Assembly (NCBI GenBank): GCA_025331565.1
Contig: JAFREQ010000037.1
Location: forward strand, 2,852,001-2,916,000
Reading direction: 5' to 3'
DNA: 64,000 nt
Source: Holacanthus passer
Taxonomy: Eukaryota > Chordata > Actinopteri > Pomacanthidae
Shown here: piece by piece, positions 51,517 to 63,186 of the stretch
Layout of the letters: each line of letters begins with the position of its first letter
How positions within the stretch are numbered: position 1 is the stretch's first letter
The notes under the pieces: generated by a model
Told to the model about the DNA's origin: nothing
What the model saw: only the letters and a program-made list of their open reading frames with translations
Databases searched by the model: none
Position numbers and translations under genes: made by a program

Positions 51517-52000
51517 CTTAAAGCTATAGTTTGACATTTTGTGAAATGCTTTTGCTAAGAGGAGTTGGAGTTGAAGTTTGACACCACTGTCTCACACATA
51601 TCTGTTTGTCTGAAGGTAACAAAGCCTCTAAGCCTTCTAAGGCTCGGGCTGCTGCATTATTTTCACTATCAATTAATCTGCATGTTATTTTTACGATTAA
51701 TCATTTAGTCTATGAAATGTGAAAAAAATGTGAAAATGATCACGATTTCTCAGAGCCCAAAGTGACGTCTTCTTCTGTCAGTCCAAAACTCAAATCCTTG
51801 CATCTAAGAAGCTGTACAAAGCAAATGTTTGACAGTTTTACTTAAAAATGACTGAAACTATTAATCAAACCTTTTGATCAACTAATTGTTTGATCGACTA
51901 ATCTTTGCAGAAGTGAAACGACAATCTGCCGTTTCATGGGGATTATGTGCTCGACTATTTCTCGGCCGGGAGCAGGTGCGAGGCAGCCATTAGTAGTTTG
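51517..52000. repeat. Composite dispersed repeat with nested MITE-like copy 3
   Basis: The left part (AAAGCTATAGTTTGACATTT, through CACCACTGTCTCACACATATCTGT) and the right part (ATTATGTGCTCGACTATTTC TCGGCCGGGAGCAG) look like one common fish repeat. Between them, at about 51646-51915, is an element starting GGGCTGCTGCATTATTTTC and ending GATCGACTAATCTTTGCAG, like the copy at 17976. Nested insertion is inferred; class names are not assigned. Confidence 0.5.
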
Positions 52001-53472
52001 GTAGCCTTATAGTGTTTCTGTATTTGCAGTGTGTTTCTTTATTCTTCATATGTGTTATCAAATTGAATGTGTGTCCCAACTTGCTTAATGCGCCTTGGAC
52101 AACACATATGCTTGTGTTTTGCCCATTTCCGTGTGTCACCACCACTGTTTAGTAACATAGGTAGCAGTATCAATCTACCTGCTAAAACACTAAAATAACA
52201 ATATGAATAAAAAGAATAATCGTCTACATTACAAAACTGCACATGTGTCAAACTAAATCAACAAGCAGTTTTAGGTGTAGTACTTGAGCACCAGGAGTGG
52301 CACAGAATAATTCATGAACAGCACTGATGAGCGTAGGGGAGCCAACACTCTTGGACGTGTTGTGCTTTCATGTTGTCTGAAGTGTCAGTGGACAGAGAGC
52401 TGCCAACACTGGAGAACATCCCACTTCAGACATCAGGCATCAAGGTCGGGTATGTGCCAATTCAAATTTCATCTCTGCTGGAAAGCATGTTACACAACGG
52501 TGCCAAAATGGGTGACTTACTTTACACCATGTTCTGTTTATTCTCAAGCAAATAACCGGGTTGGGTTTTTGTTCTCCACCACCATATTATGCTAAACCAT
52601 TTTGAAAACACAATGTAATATATTTCCTCCTTCATGGCCTAGGAATCTGTAATAAAGGATTCTTTACTGCCTGCAATAAGTTTTGTTCTTATCTGTGAAC
52701 CTGAGTTAAAGATTAGATCTGTGTGTACAAGCATTTAAACAAATGGGGCTTATTGATTGCATGACACATGTCTTCACCTTCCCAATCAATACTACATCTC
52801 GGTTTGGTTTGCCACATTTGTTAATGTGCATATGTTGGGTGTGTTTCTTAAGCAGCAACAGTGTCCACTGCTCAATGTTTATAATATAATAGATCATTAG
52901 ATTATATACCTGCATACGGCTGTTCATCAGAAACTTTGCTGCACATTTTTGAATATATTTAAAATTATTATTAAACTATTATTAAATAGAGTTTCTGTTT
53001 TAAAATGTACAAATCATATTCTTTGGTGCCAGAAGAGGCTGCTTATCTAAAAGCCTGTTCAGTTTGATATTATTTTGCCAATCACATTTGCACCTTTTAT
53101 CACTGATTCCATGGAACTAAACCGACCTCAACTGACTCAGGCAAGTGGTGCTTTAATAATCTCTCCCGAGTAAAGCACCTACTTTACTTTTTTTCCCCAA
53201 ATGTGTGACAAAATGAAGCACAGTTGGCCAAATTAGATCAAATCATTTTTTAAAGCACATCGAAACGTCCTGTTTGACCACCCTGTGTTTGACTCTGATC
53301 ACAGCGATGCACTCGTACTGTGATGTTGTGTTTTCAGCCTGTCCCAGGCTCTCTGGACGTGTGCCCTTCTCTGTCCCAGTGACAGATTTCCCCATGTGAA
53401 GTATTTATCTAGCCGGAGGAAGTGCTGCCATCTGCTTTGCAGAGGGGTCCAGAGCTCCACATGCTACCTTCA

Positions 53473-53473
<1 letters not shown>

Positions 53474-53522
<49 letters not shown>
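53474..53522. repeat. CA microsatellite (longest in window)
   Basis: About 24 perfect CA units, 49 bp. Confidence 0.97.
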
Positions 53523-53524
<2 letters not shown>

Positions 53525-55768
53525 TTTCCCTCTCTCAAGGACACTCATGTGTGCATATAGAAGTGCACATGGGTGGCTTTGTGCATAACAAGGATGTGCT
53601 TTTAGATTCCACTGAGAAAGCCTCACAGGGATGCATGTACACAGTAAGACTGCATAAATGCATACACCTTCATTGGAGACATGCCTTAGGTCTGCCTCAA
53701 AATAGCCTGTGTAATTTAGTTACTTTTCTATTCTGTCTACTCTCTTTGTCGCGCTCTCTCTTCCTCTGTTTCCAGCTTGGATTTTGTAAATGTTATACCT
53801 CTCGTTCATCTCTCCAGCGCTCTATCAGTGTCTGTGTCTACTTTAGTCTGTGCTCGCTCAAACGTGCAGACACTGTTTGAATGCAGGTGAATAAAATGCA
53901 AAATGAAACAAGTCACTTAAAGTCTCTGACATCCAGAGTGGATGGTGGCACATCATCGCATATTCATCCTCTGTGATTGTAGAGAGGAAGCTCTTTGTCA
54001 GATTTTGTCAGTTTGTGTTCACTCTCATAGGTTAACATTCAATTTAGAATACATTCACACTGCAGTTTCCTCTCAGCTCAGCAGAGTCCTTATTGTGGCC
54101 AAGGTTTTTTTTTTTTTATTCAATTTGGATGTAGCCTTTCATTCTCCCTTCCTTTCAGATCTGACTTCACCCTACAAGCATCACCTTTACAACAACACCT
54201 GTAGGTTCTCACTCAAGTACACCTCTAATCCCAGCCATGTTAACACCATTTTTCCCGCTTTGACCTACAAATGTCTTGGGAACTGGGGAAAACTCTCTGC
54301 GTCTGTGTGAGTGTAAGTGGTACAGAGGTTAGGCCTCAGCCTGGCAAAGGGAGGTCCTGGCAGTCAGCAGGGAGTAAGCCTCCGAGTGCGACTGAGCTCA
54401 CATGTCACAGACAGCAGCCAGCCTTAATTAGTCCAGCAACTCTGCAGAGGGCGGCACCGCATTAATTAGCATAAAGTGGCCGGAGGGACCCGCTGCACCC
54501 GTCGAGCTTGCATCATTTAGCATATTACCATAACGTCAAGTGAGTGTGTGTGTGTGAGTGGAGGAGGTTGCAAGTGTTAACGCTTTCGCCTTGAGCGCTT
54601 GTTATAAGTCGTACAAAATTTAATCCATGCAGGTGTGGTGTGTATGGTAATGAGTATGGAAATTTTAATCTTGTGTCTGGTTGTTTTGGAGATGCAAGCT
54701 TTTTTTCTGCTGCTTATTACTTATTTATTCAGCATTATTCGCTTTCTCGAGCACATTCAGCCAAGACATGAGCTCAGTGACGACAGTAAAAAGGCAAGGC
54801 TTAACATGAGTGACCTTGACGAACAATCACAACTAGGAAAGAACGACGTCAAGGGCAGTTACTTTTTTCACATCCCCTTGTAACTTATTATGGACCGTAG
54901 CAATGCTAGAGTAAACTCGTTGAGTCTGAGGTGTAGAAAAATCATCTGTGAAATTTTTCATGCATTTATCCACCTAGACACCTTTAATATTTCTAATAAA
55001 GGCTAATAACTGACACACCCACAGTAAAATATAAGAAACTGAAACACTCAGGCTTTAAGGATTAACCACAAAGCTTTTCAGCAAACAGCGAAACAGGATT
55101 CCGGCAAAATTAAACTCCTAATGTAATCTCAGAGTTAATTAGTGATCATGAACAATTTTGTCTTAATTCTGCTTATTTGAATACACCTGCAGTCTGTGTC
55201 GCAGCATCGTGTACAAACACTCAAACATACACTAACAAGGCTGTTACTCATGTTACGTACTTCTGACAAGAAACTGCGAAGGGGAAAAAAAAGTCTTTCT
55301 GTGGCACATAGCCGTGTGCCACCATATGCCATCATGTTTTGATTCATGTAGCTCAAAGGAAGAGGCTGGCAACATTCTATACGATATGTTTGTAGCTGTC
55401 AACAAATCCCATGAAAAGATCAAAATGTGTTAGACTGTCTGTCAATACTTTACGACTTCCCCTCCCTGTCTGAGGCACTGAGCCCAAAGCCCATTTATTC
55501 CTACTGAAGACGTAAATCTTCATAGAAGCTAGATCATTTTCAAAAACGGCAGCGCTGTAGTTCCCAGTAAACTTCACTCAAACGAGACTAAATCGTGCAT
55601 TTGTTGGGACTGTTTCCAGCCGTGGATTAACACATATTTGGTGCGCAGCGAGTATTTGCAGCAGCAGGACATATGTTTGATAAATTCAAAATAAACTACA
55701 GTGCCCACATTCATACTAGTGAAGGAACATCACCCAGTGCAGCAGTGTGTCGCTGATGTGTTTTTATA

Positions 55769-56213
55769 CAACCCTGATTCCAAAAAGCTTCTTGAGCTGT
55801 GTAAAACATAAAGAAAACAGAATGCAGTCATTTGCAAACCAACGGTGTTCCTGAGTCCATGTAGTAATCTCCTTAATACAATCATGTGTTTGACAAAGTG
55901 GTGAACCTCTCTCCATCCTCGCTTGTGGACGACTGAGTCTTTCCAGGATGAACCTTTCATACCCAATCATGATACTATCACCTGTTACCAATGAGCCTGT
56001 TTACCTGTGGAATGATCCAACCAGGTGTTTTTGGATCAGTCCACAACTTTCACAGTCTTTTGTTGCTCCTGTCCCAACTTGTTTGAAACATGTTGCTGGC
56101 ATCAAATTCAGAATAAGCAGATATTTACAAAAATCAATGAAGCTGATGAGGCCAAACATTAAATATATTGTCTTTGTACTATTTGTTGGAAGCAACGTTT
56201 TTGGAAATAGGTT
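55769..56213 (-). mobile_element. Tc1/mariner-derived non-autonomous element, copy 2 (inverted)
   Basis: The element is about 445 bp, preceded by TA at 55767-55768. The left terminus CAACCCTGATTCCAAAAAG is clear; the right terminus (TTTTTGGAAATAGGTTATA) is degraded. The inner sequence is the reverse complement of copy 1. Bases 55950-56053 pair with 49036-49139 with about four mismatches over 104 positions. It retains a little more of the ancestral element on its left side, including a frame reading TTWTQEH that resembles Tc1-like transposase. It is inactive. Confidence 0.8.
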
Positions 56214-56472
56214 ATAGATTTTAGACAACAACAAAGATCTGTGGCACTGAGGAATAAACTATATCAGGCTTGGGCTACAGAGACTATACAGTACTGGTTA
56301 CTAAATAAATTCATTGTTGGTTTTGGTCTTTTCGTGGGATGACAGTAAGAAACGTACTTTAACTCCTTAGGCACAGGATTTGGAGTTCAGGTTCCTGTCT
56401 GACCAAAAAAAAAAAAAAGTTTTCAGTTATTATTTTCACATGTCAATAATAATGACATTCTGTGTTGTGCAG

Positions 56473-56619
56473 GTCAGATCTCAGTGGAAGGCTTTGCCAG
56501 GTATCTGAATGGGGAAGAGAACAGCATCATCCCACCTGAGAAGCTGGACCAGAGCGAAGACATGACGCTGCCCCTCTCCCACTATTTCATCAACTCCTCA
56601 CACAACACATACCTCACAG
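56473..56619 (+). CDS. plcb1: plcb1 exon H (start of catalytic X box)
   Basis: The exon is 147 nt. It completes Gly229 (G|GT), encodes residues 230-277, and ends with the first base of the split codon for residue 278. The acceptor is GTTGTGCAG and the donor is GTAAGA. It begins QISVEGFARYLNGEENSI and ends LSHYFINSSHNTYLT. SSHNTYL holds the first catalytic histidine (His272) and a calcium-ligand asparagine (Asn273) of the TIM-barrel half. PLPLSHYFINSSHNTYLT-type sequence is nearly invariant in PLC enzymes, so the catalytic identity is clear. Confidence 0.97.
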
Positions 56620-57843
56620 GTAAGAACGCACATCCAGGCAAAAGTCTGTTGTGTATATAAATCCATAACACTCTCTCTGTCTGATTTGCACTCACATGCT
56701 ACCACTCAACTCCATTTCACTCCTGACTGGCACGTCCTTTATTCTTCAACACATGAACAGATCACTCGTTCATTTAGAAATGCAGTTATGGCTGCACAGG
56801 TGAATACACCCGGCTTCATACCTCGCAGGTCAGTCAATCAAAGGCGCCGGTGCATACGAGGCCCTCCTTTCTTGCTGTTACCTCTCAAGAGGTTATCCAA
56901 TCAAGTCGTGCCATGAGACTCAATTCATTGATATTCATGAGTTAAATATTTCTTTAGACTGGTAGTCACAGTAACTGGCTCCTGGCAGTGCGCGAGCATG
57001 GCAGCCACAATACAGAGGCCATTTTCTCTTCAATGGTTATTAGAATTCATCTATTCAAATCTATTCTGGGGGGAACTGGAGAGCATTGAATCTTTCAAGT
57101 GGATCAAATTTCTCCAGCGATGGAAAAAATGCAATTTCTGTAATAGGCCGGCCTCATAGCCTGCAAAACGAAGAAATGGGAAAAACAAACAACAGGTCCT
57201 TGATTCTCTTCTCACGAACGCTCATTTTCTTTATGTATTTTCAAAGTGACACGTTGTGATTTTATTACAGGCATGCTTTTCTGTCCTTATAGTATTTATG
57301 TTTCACAACTTTATTAGAAAGATCCACGCAAGATAATTAGACGGAGAGCAGCTTATTCCTTCATGTTGATGTATTAGGATTACCATCCTATTGATCCGTG
57401 GCAAATTGAAGCAGTGTTTTATGAGGTATACAACACCGCACACATACAAATTCATTTTGTAAAGAAGGTGTTTTCCCAGTGTCAAAAGAAGAGCAAGAAA
57501 GAGTGAGGAGAAAAAAGAGAAAAGGAATGAAAAACAGGGAAGAAATGAACGATGGCACCTAAAGTGAGAACACAGATCTGCCTCTCGCTTTGACACAGTT
57601 CCCACCGTGTTGCAGGAAAGCATGCTGCTAATGTGAAGAGATAATTGCTTCGCTAATAGTGACAGGGTGATGAGATTTTCCCGCCTCAGATAACGACATT
57701 TGTATTGTTTTTCTGCATGCCAGCGACTAATGCAGTTGATGAGGCCATGAAATGTGGGAGGACGTGCTTTATAGGCTACTTTTGGGATCAACGTAACAGT
57801 TACCTGAAGTGGTGTTTATGTGCGTTTGCTTGCTTTTGTGCAG
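56620..57843 (+). other. plcb1: Intron H-I of plcb1
   Basis: This is a 1.2-kb phase 1 intron. Purine-rich sequence lies at 57480-57545. No repeat or gene is recognised. Confidence 0.9.
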
Positions 57844-58001
57844 CCGGCCAGCTCGCGGGGAACTCTTCAGTGGAGATGTACAAACAGGTTCTCCTGTCAG
57901 GGTGCCGCTGCATTGAACTGGACTGCTGGAAGGGTCGCACCACAGAAGAAGAGCCCGTCATCACTCACGGCTTCACCATGACAACTGAAATCTCCTTCAA
58001 G
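57844..58001 (+). CDS. plcb1: plcb1 exon I (X box, catalytic core)
   Basis: The exon is 158 nt. It completes Ala278 (G|CC) and encodes residues 279-330, from GQLAGNSSVEMYKQVLLSGC to TMTTEISFK, ending in phase 0. The acceptor is TTTTGTGCAG and the donor is GTAACA. It carries the calcium ligands Glu302 and Asp304 in CIELDCWKG and the second catalytic histidine, His319, in VITHGFTMTTE. The 47-residue spacing between the two histidines matches PLCB1. No active-site change is visible. Confidence 0.97.
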
Positions 58002-59885
58002 GTAACACGAGGAGAGCAGAGTGATAGCTATACAGGCGAGGGGTTGGATGGGGTTGGGGAGTACAGGCTGAAACGTCTCTCTGTGAAGATACATTATAAT
58101 TCTGTCTACAGACACAGAGAGAAGGATTCTGGGTAAACAAACATGATGTAATCCATGTTGTACACTCACTGCATCATATACTCATTCGTATTTGGGTTGG
58201 GCCAAGGCTGACAACACTCTGTTTACGTTTCTTTGTGTTTTTAGATATTTTGAAAAATTGATTTTTATTTCTGAGTTTCATTTTTATTTACGGTTGATTC
58301 TAGTTGGTAAACAAGATTTTGAGATTACACACTTCTACAATTAACATTGTTGGCAGCCACCTTGGCGAGCATACAAATCTTCAAGCATATGCACCAAAGT
58401 GCCTAAAAAAGTAAAAGCTGCTTCACAAAAGAGTCACCCCATGTTTTGCTTGTTGAAGCTTTTAATGTGAAGCAGTAGTAAGAGGATATGTTCATTTTGC
58501 AGTAAACAGTGAAGATGTGATCAATGAGATAAAATTGCAATGGATTACATGCTTGCATCGTTTCCCTGTGGATCCCTCCTGCTTCAGTAGGCAATCTGAA
58601 TTCAGCACAGGAATGGCAGACTCTGCCACTACCAATAAAAACTACTATATAGAGAGGAAATAACTGAATGTAAACACAGAACGTGGCCATGGCAGAAAAA
58701 ATGCTGACCATGAATATTATCAGAAACAGGGTTTGATTTCATTAAGATTAAGGATTATTACTTGAATCCTTGTATGCAGCAGGGAATAAAACAGACAGAT
58801 ACAGAGTCAGACACAGAAGATAAAAAAAAGCAGAGTGGGATAAGAAGTGAAAATTGGAAAAGCAAAAAGTGGGGCATGCATGCAGCAGATGGCAAATAAG
58901 GGACAGAGACGCACTGAATGGCCCTAAACTGAGACGCCGAGGGTGCTTTAAAGATGCCTAAAAAGATGAGAAGACAAAGAGTAAAAAAGCATTCATGGGA
59001 GGAGGAGGGTGTGAAAATCTAAGGGCAGAGTGGGTGTTGGGAGGAAGAGGGAGATGGAGGGGAGATTTAGATCTAATGAGAGTAACAAAAGAAGTAGAAC
59101 AAGCTTAATGGAATTAGCCTGAGAGTGAAAAACAAAAAGGGGAGAGTTGTGAAAGACAGAGGAGCTGCAGATGGAGAGGGTTGAGTTACAGACAGAGATT
59201 TTTATTGGAGGAGATGGCGCGAATGGAAATGAAGGCATTACCCGAGCTGGCACCCTTGTTAATGATGGCGTGTTTGACTTAGTGGCTCAGAAATCCGATA
59301 TCATGTTGAACTGTCTTCACTGGAGTTGAGCAGTGACACCGCTTCATGGCTCGGCTCCCATTTCCGTAAACATGGCCACTATTTGAATGACTGAGCACAT
59401 ACTTTGCGGGATTTTCTTTCACATTATTAACCAGCATCTGCATCAGTAGCCTCAGCACACCAAAATGCCACACAGCCAGACAACATCTCGCATTTGGAAT
59501 AAGGCGGAGTGTAATTTATTTTTTGTACGACTGAGAAACTATCTTCCTGTCTTATCACTCTTGCTTTCTCCTACATTTATTGATTTGAGCAGGTTCGGTC
59601 ATGTTCTCTCGGGGAGGCCCTCAGGCATTCTAGGAAATGTAGAGAATCATATCATTGAAAATGGATATGATTCTGGCTGCTATATGAGCCGGAGAGGGTT
59701 TTTGAAACGCTTTATTTTCCCTGTGACTCTACATCATGTTATCGCATAGACCAGTGGTGACATTCATTGTCTTTAATGTGCGTTACATAACTCAAATAAT
59801 AACAGCATTCTGCCCCAGGTGTGTGTAGACAACATAATTTATAGTTTTATTATCAATTATTTTTCTTTTCTGTTTGTGCTGTTAG
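58002..59885 (+). other. plcb1: Intron I-J of plcb1
   Basis: This is a 1.9-kb phase 0 intron. A purine-rich tract of about 400 bp (58800-59220) explains the low-complexity minus-strand open frames. No coding signal is seen. Confidence 0.9.
58800..59220. repeat. Purine-rich low-complexity region in intron I-J
   Basis: An A/G-rich + strand with AAAGAG, GGAGG and GAGAG words. No motif other than composition. Confidence 0.7.
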
Positions 59886-59968
59886 GAGGTGATCGAGGCT
59901 ATAGCAGAGTGTGCCTTCAAGACCTCGCCCTTCCCCATCATCCTGTCTTTTGAGAACCACGTGGACTC
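59886..59968 (+). CDS. plcb1: plcb1 exon J (X box)
   Basis: The exon is 83 nt, begins in phase 0 and ends with TC of the split Ser358 codon. It encodes EVIEAIAECAFKTSPFPIIL then SFENHVD (residues 331-357). The acceptor is GCTGTTAG and the donor is GTAAGT. The last calcium-ligand acidic residue of the X box is Glu353 in LSFENH. AIAECAFKTSPFP is specific to the beta-type enzymes. Only 263 bp separate it from exon K, the shortest intron in the model. Confidence 0.96.
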
Positions 59969-60231
59969 GTAAGTCAGCACATCATTTTAAATCAGTGTGA
60001 TTGGCACATTGATCAGTGCCAACGTCAATAGGCCCGATCGGCCACTTTGTTTGTATCAGCTGTGCAAACATTTCCACAGCTTTAGCAAGGAAGTTTTTAT
60101 TGGTTCTTTTGTCTTTTAATGGCTCCAATGGGCTTCTCAGGAGTAACATGCATATTCAGTGCATATTGATATTTCACAGAGAAAATATGATGTGTGTGTG
60201 TGTGTTTGTTTTTGTGTGTGATGACTCCCAG
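59969..60231 (+). other. plcb1: Intron J-K of plcb1
   Basis: This is a 263-bp phase 2 intron. It ends with TG repeats (60191-60206 and 60214-60220) right before the acceptor ACTCCCAG, leaving little polypyrimidine tract. Confidence 0.9.
60191..60206 (+). repeat. TG repeat before exon K
   Basis: A perfect TG run, with a second short GTGTGTG at 60214-60220, in the last 42 bp of the intron. Confidence 0.95.
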
Positions 60232-60316
60232 ACCGAAGCAGCAGGCGAAGATGGCAGAGTACTGCCGGTCAATATTTGGAGACGCATTACTGACAGAACC
60301 TCTGGAGAAATATCCT
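60232..60316 (+). CDS. plcb1: plcb1 exon K (end of X box)
   Basis: The exon is 85 nt. It completes Ser358 (TC|A) and encodes PKQQAKMAEYCRSIFGDALL then TEPLEKYP (residues 359-386), ending in phase 0. The acceptor is GACTCCCAG and the donor is GTGAGT. The helix KQQAKMAEYCR-x-IFGDALL is shared by PLC-beta1 to 3. The exon is bracketed by a TG repeat 26-41 bp upstream and a CA repeat 29-43 bp downstream, the same arrangement as around exon C. Confidence 0.96.
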
Positions 60317-60344
60317 GTGAGTACATAAGATGCTCAGACACGCA

Positions 60345-60359
60345 ACACACACACACACA
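60345..60359 (+). repeat. CA repeat after exon K
   Basis: A perfect AC run beginning 29 bp after the exon K end, complementary to the TG run at 60191. Confidence 0.95.
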
Positions 60360-62519
60360 TGCTCATTCACACTTGTGTGATCTGTCTGCCGCTCTCTCTC
60401 TTTCTAATATGAACACACAGATACGTACAACATGGCTAGCAGCGGGGGATTCAGCAGATATTATCACACAGATGAGCGCACCAAACAAGTGTCCTTGAAC
60501 ACTGCTGCCCAGCATGTCAGCCATACAGATATACATTCGGGAGGCAAAAAACCTTGACTTACTACACACACACCTGTATCTATTCTGTATTTATGTCTCT
60601 TTTTCCTCACTCCCTCTCCATCTTTCTCACAAACAGCAACATATCGACATGCCCTCTAGCACCTGGCAGAATGTGTTGTCACTGTTTTTCCTCTTTCTGT
60701 CACTCCAGGCACGATCCTAAATGGCCTCCTAGACTTTGTCTCTCTCTTCCTCCACTTTTCGTTCTCCCTGTCAATCACAGACACGCGCATACCTGTGGCT
60801 GTTTACGTGCCACGGAAGCCAAACTTTTAACGATTCATCCCACAGTCGTTTTCATACCCCCGCATCACCTCTCTGTTATCAGGGGAGAGGCTGCAAACGA
60901 CAGCCGTGTAAGATTAAGCGGAAGTGTTTTACGCTGTAATCTAAACGCGGCTTTTTCTCGGCAGCCCTTTATCTGTCTCTCCTCTGTTGCCATGGCTACC
61001 AGTCAAAAGCTTGCTTTGTCTCTTTGTGGCCAAACTCTTTTTTTTTTCCCCTAAGGCGTCTTTGTGTGTAATGACGCAGGCACTTACGTGAGGCAAATGT
61101 CGACGCTTGTCGCACAAAACTCTGGCATGGCCGTCCACCTCTCTCCGTGTCTGGCGCGCTCGTGAATACATGCTTGACATACAATTCTGCACACATGCTG
61201 TATGGAATTTAACTTAGCACTTACTCCTTGAGCATTATTCACCAGGGATGTTTTGTCCCTGTTGGTTTAACACTACTGAGCAGCAAAAGTTCCCAGCAGC
61301 TTTCCGACTGCGTTTGACATTGAAGTATTATCAGGAGAAGCCTTTTGGAGTGGCAGAGGGAAGGAGAAGATATGAGGAGACAGACACCAAGGGAGAAGTT
61401 AGAGAGAGAGAGAGAGAAAGTGCTGTTGAGGAATCAGATTTCTACCACTGAGCATGTAATAACTGGGAAAGGTGAGTGCAATGACAACCACTCCCCTCTG
61501 GCATCCAGACAGCCATGTATACAGCGTATCAAATGGGATATCAGCTCCGTTAGTCCATAGGGACGAGGCCAGATAGGGCAATATAGCTAGACTGATTCCA
61601 GCTGAGCCTAAAGTGAGAATAAAGAGGATTACAGTTTTCTTAGAAATTCATGCTCCTCTTATATCTCCACTCCATAACACTGTCATTCGTGGTGAATGGG
61701 ACATATTGGTGACAATGTTTGTTTCTGTTTTCTTTGCAATTAAACTAAGAACAGTTTGCTCTTTCCCCAAAAAATGAGCTGAAATGACTTAAAAATTGGA
61801 TTCGCTGCGAACATGTTTCCTTGTTTGTTATATGGCTCTCATCGCCGCATTCATTATGCTGATGAAGTCCGCATTGCCAAAACATTTTCGCTATAACCGC
61901 AGAGAAAATATGAAATGTTGAGAAATAAATCTATTGCTCTCTGCAGTTTGTTCAGTCTTGTTGAGGCTTAGTTTTAAGCTGCGGACAGAGCAGAATTGGC
62001 AAGGCGAGATGTGCTCGCACGCAGAAAGCAGGAAGGATTGAGAATACTGTGGGCAGAAGGGCAAACATAAGCTGTCGGAGCAAGTGCAGCTATCAGGCTA
62101 ACAACAACATCCCACTAATTTCAGATGATACACCTTTAATTTATTAATTTAAAGACCTTTTTACTCTAGTACCCTACTACTCTCAGTGCTTGCACTAAGT
62201 GTTGGCCATGCAGCACCCCTCCTAGTCTTCTACTTATGTTATTTCAGGACACGATTATACAAACAAGAATATAAGCAGGCAGTACTTCCTAAAGGAAGGG
62301 TTCATCCCTCCTTTTCTAAAAAGGGCTTGACAGTGGAGAGTTTTGCGTCATGTGCTTGCAAAGGTTCAAAGTTCAATAAAGGTGAACCTTGACCTGATAG
62401 TCTGAGGCAGCCTGAGAAAATCAGAGGTTGCACAGACACCTGAAGCACATTGTTGAATTTGAATTACCTGTGACTCGGTTCAGTGAAAGTGGCAAAACCT
62501 CAATGTAAAAATATTGTTG

Positions 62520-62600
62520 TCTTATTTGCAAATGATTGCATTGTATTTTCATTTATGTTTTATAGAGGGTCCAACTTTTTTGGAATCAGGATTTTATGAT
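62520..62600 (+). mobile_element. Terminal fragment of the same Tc1-like family
   Basis: The sequence GCAAATGATTGCATTGTATTTTCATTTATGTTTTATAGAG followed by CCAACTTTTTTGGAATCAGGATT matches the terminal about 80 bp of the family found at 48829 and 55769. No opposite end is visible nearby, so it is a solo remnant. Confidence 0.65.
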
Positions 62601-63162
62601 GTAAATGCATAAAAATGATGATGAATAAATGTACTTAGTTACGTTCCACCAGTGGTCAGATATCAGGGATTGAAAGTGATGAGGGAAATTTCCTTGAATC
62701 TCTGTTTTAGAGCATTTTAAGCCTCTGCTTGATCTATCATTGCCCTCTCTTCACTCCCTTACTCCAACTGAGCTAATGGTTTGGGGATTTGGTGCTTAAA
62801 GCTTAATTGAATCCATCCAGGTAAACTGTGGTTTAATCAAACAGGTTTGGTGTTGTGCATTTGAGTACAGTCAAGATTACATTTCACATCCAGTGCAGAA
62901 CCGCTTCCATTTAAGTGGAGCTGTTTGAGTGAAGCCAAGGCAAACAGGACATTTAATCTTTACTTTATCACTTCCCAACAACAACAGCAGAAAGTGTAGA
63001 TGGATATGTGTGGCAGCTTTGGAAAGTGGGTTATTGGACACAGCGAACCTTGGCTTATGTTTGGTGGATGAATCACTGTTTCCTTGTTTTTGAAAGAAGT
63101 CAAGTAAAAGTAAGAGATGTTTAAAGTTTATAGCTGATAAGCTGTAAACTCCATAGTTGTGA

Positions 63163-63186
63163 GTGTGTGTGTGTGTGTGTGTGTGT
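63163..63186. repeat. GT microsatellite
   Basis: Twelve perfect GT units. Confidence 0.95.

Larger units (their letters stand above)
50719..56472 (+). other. plcb1: Intron G-H of plcb1 (holds Tc1-like copy 2)
   Basis: This is a 5.75-kb phase 1 intron. It contains a GA/GT microsatellite (51193), repeat fragments at 51517-52000, a long CA microsatellite (53474), the inverted Tc1-like copy at 55769-56213, and a poly-A run at 56406-56418 just upstream of the branch region. A short open frame around 52370-52555 reads like protein but is unidentified. Confidence 0.9.

Noticed and set aside
53474..53522. Regular repeats considered as CRISPR-like or satellite arrays
   Set aside because: They are simple dinucleotide microsatellites; no direct repeats with unique spacers anywhere in the window.
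57303..57791. 162-codon minus-strand open frame just before exon I
   Set aside because: Composition-driven, no motifs, lies opposite an intron of a clearly + strand gene.
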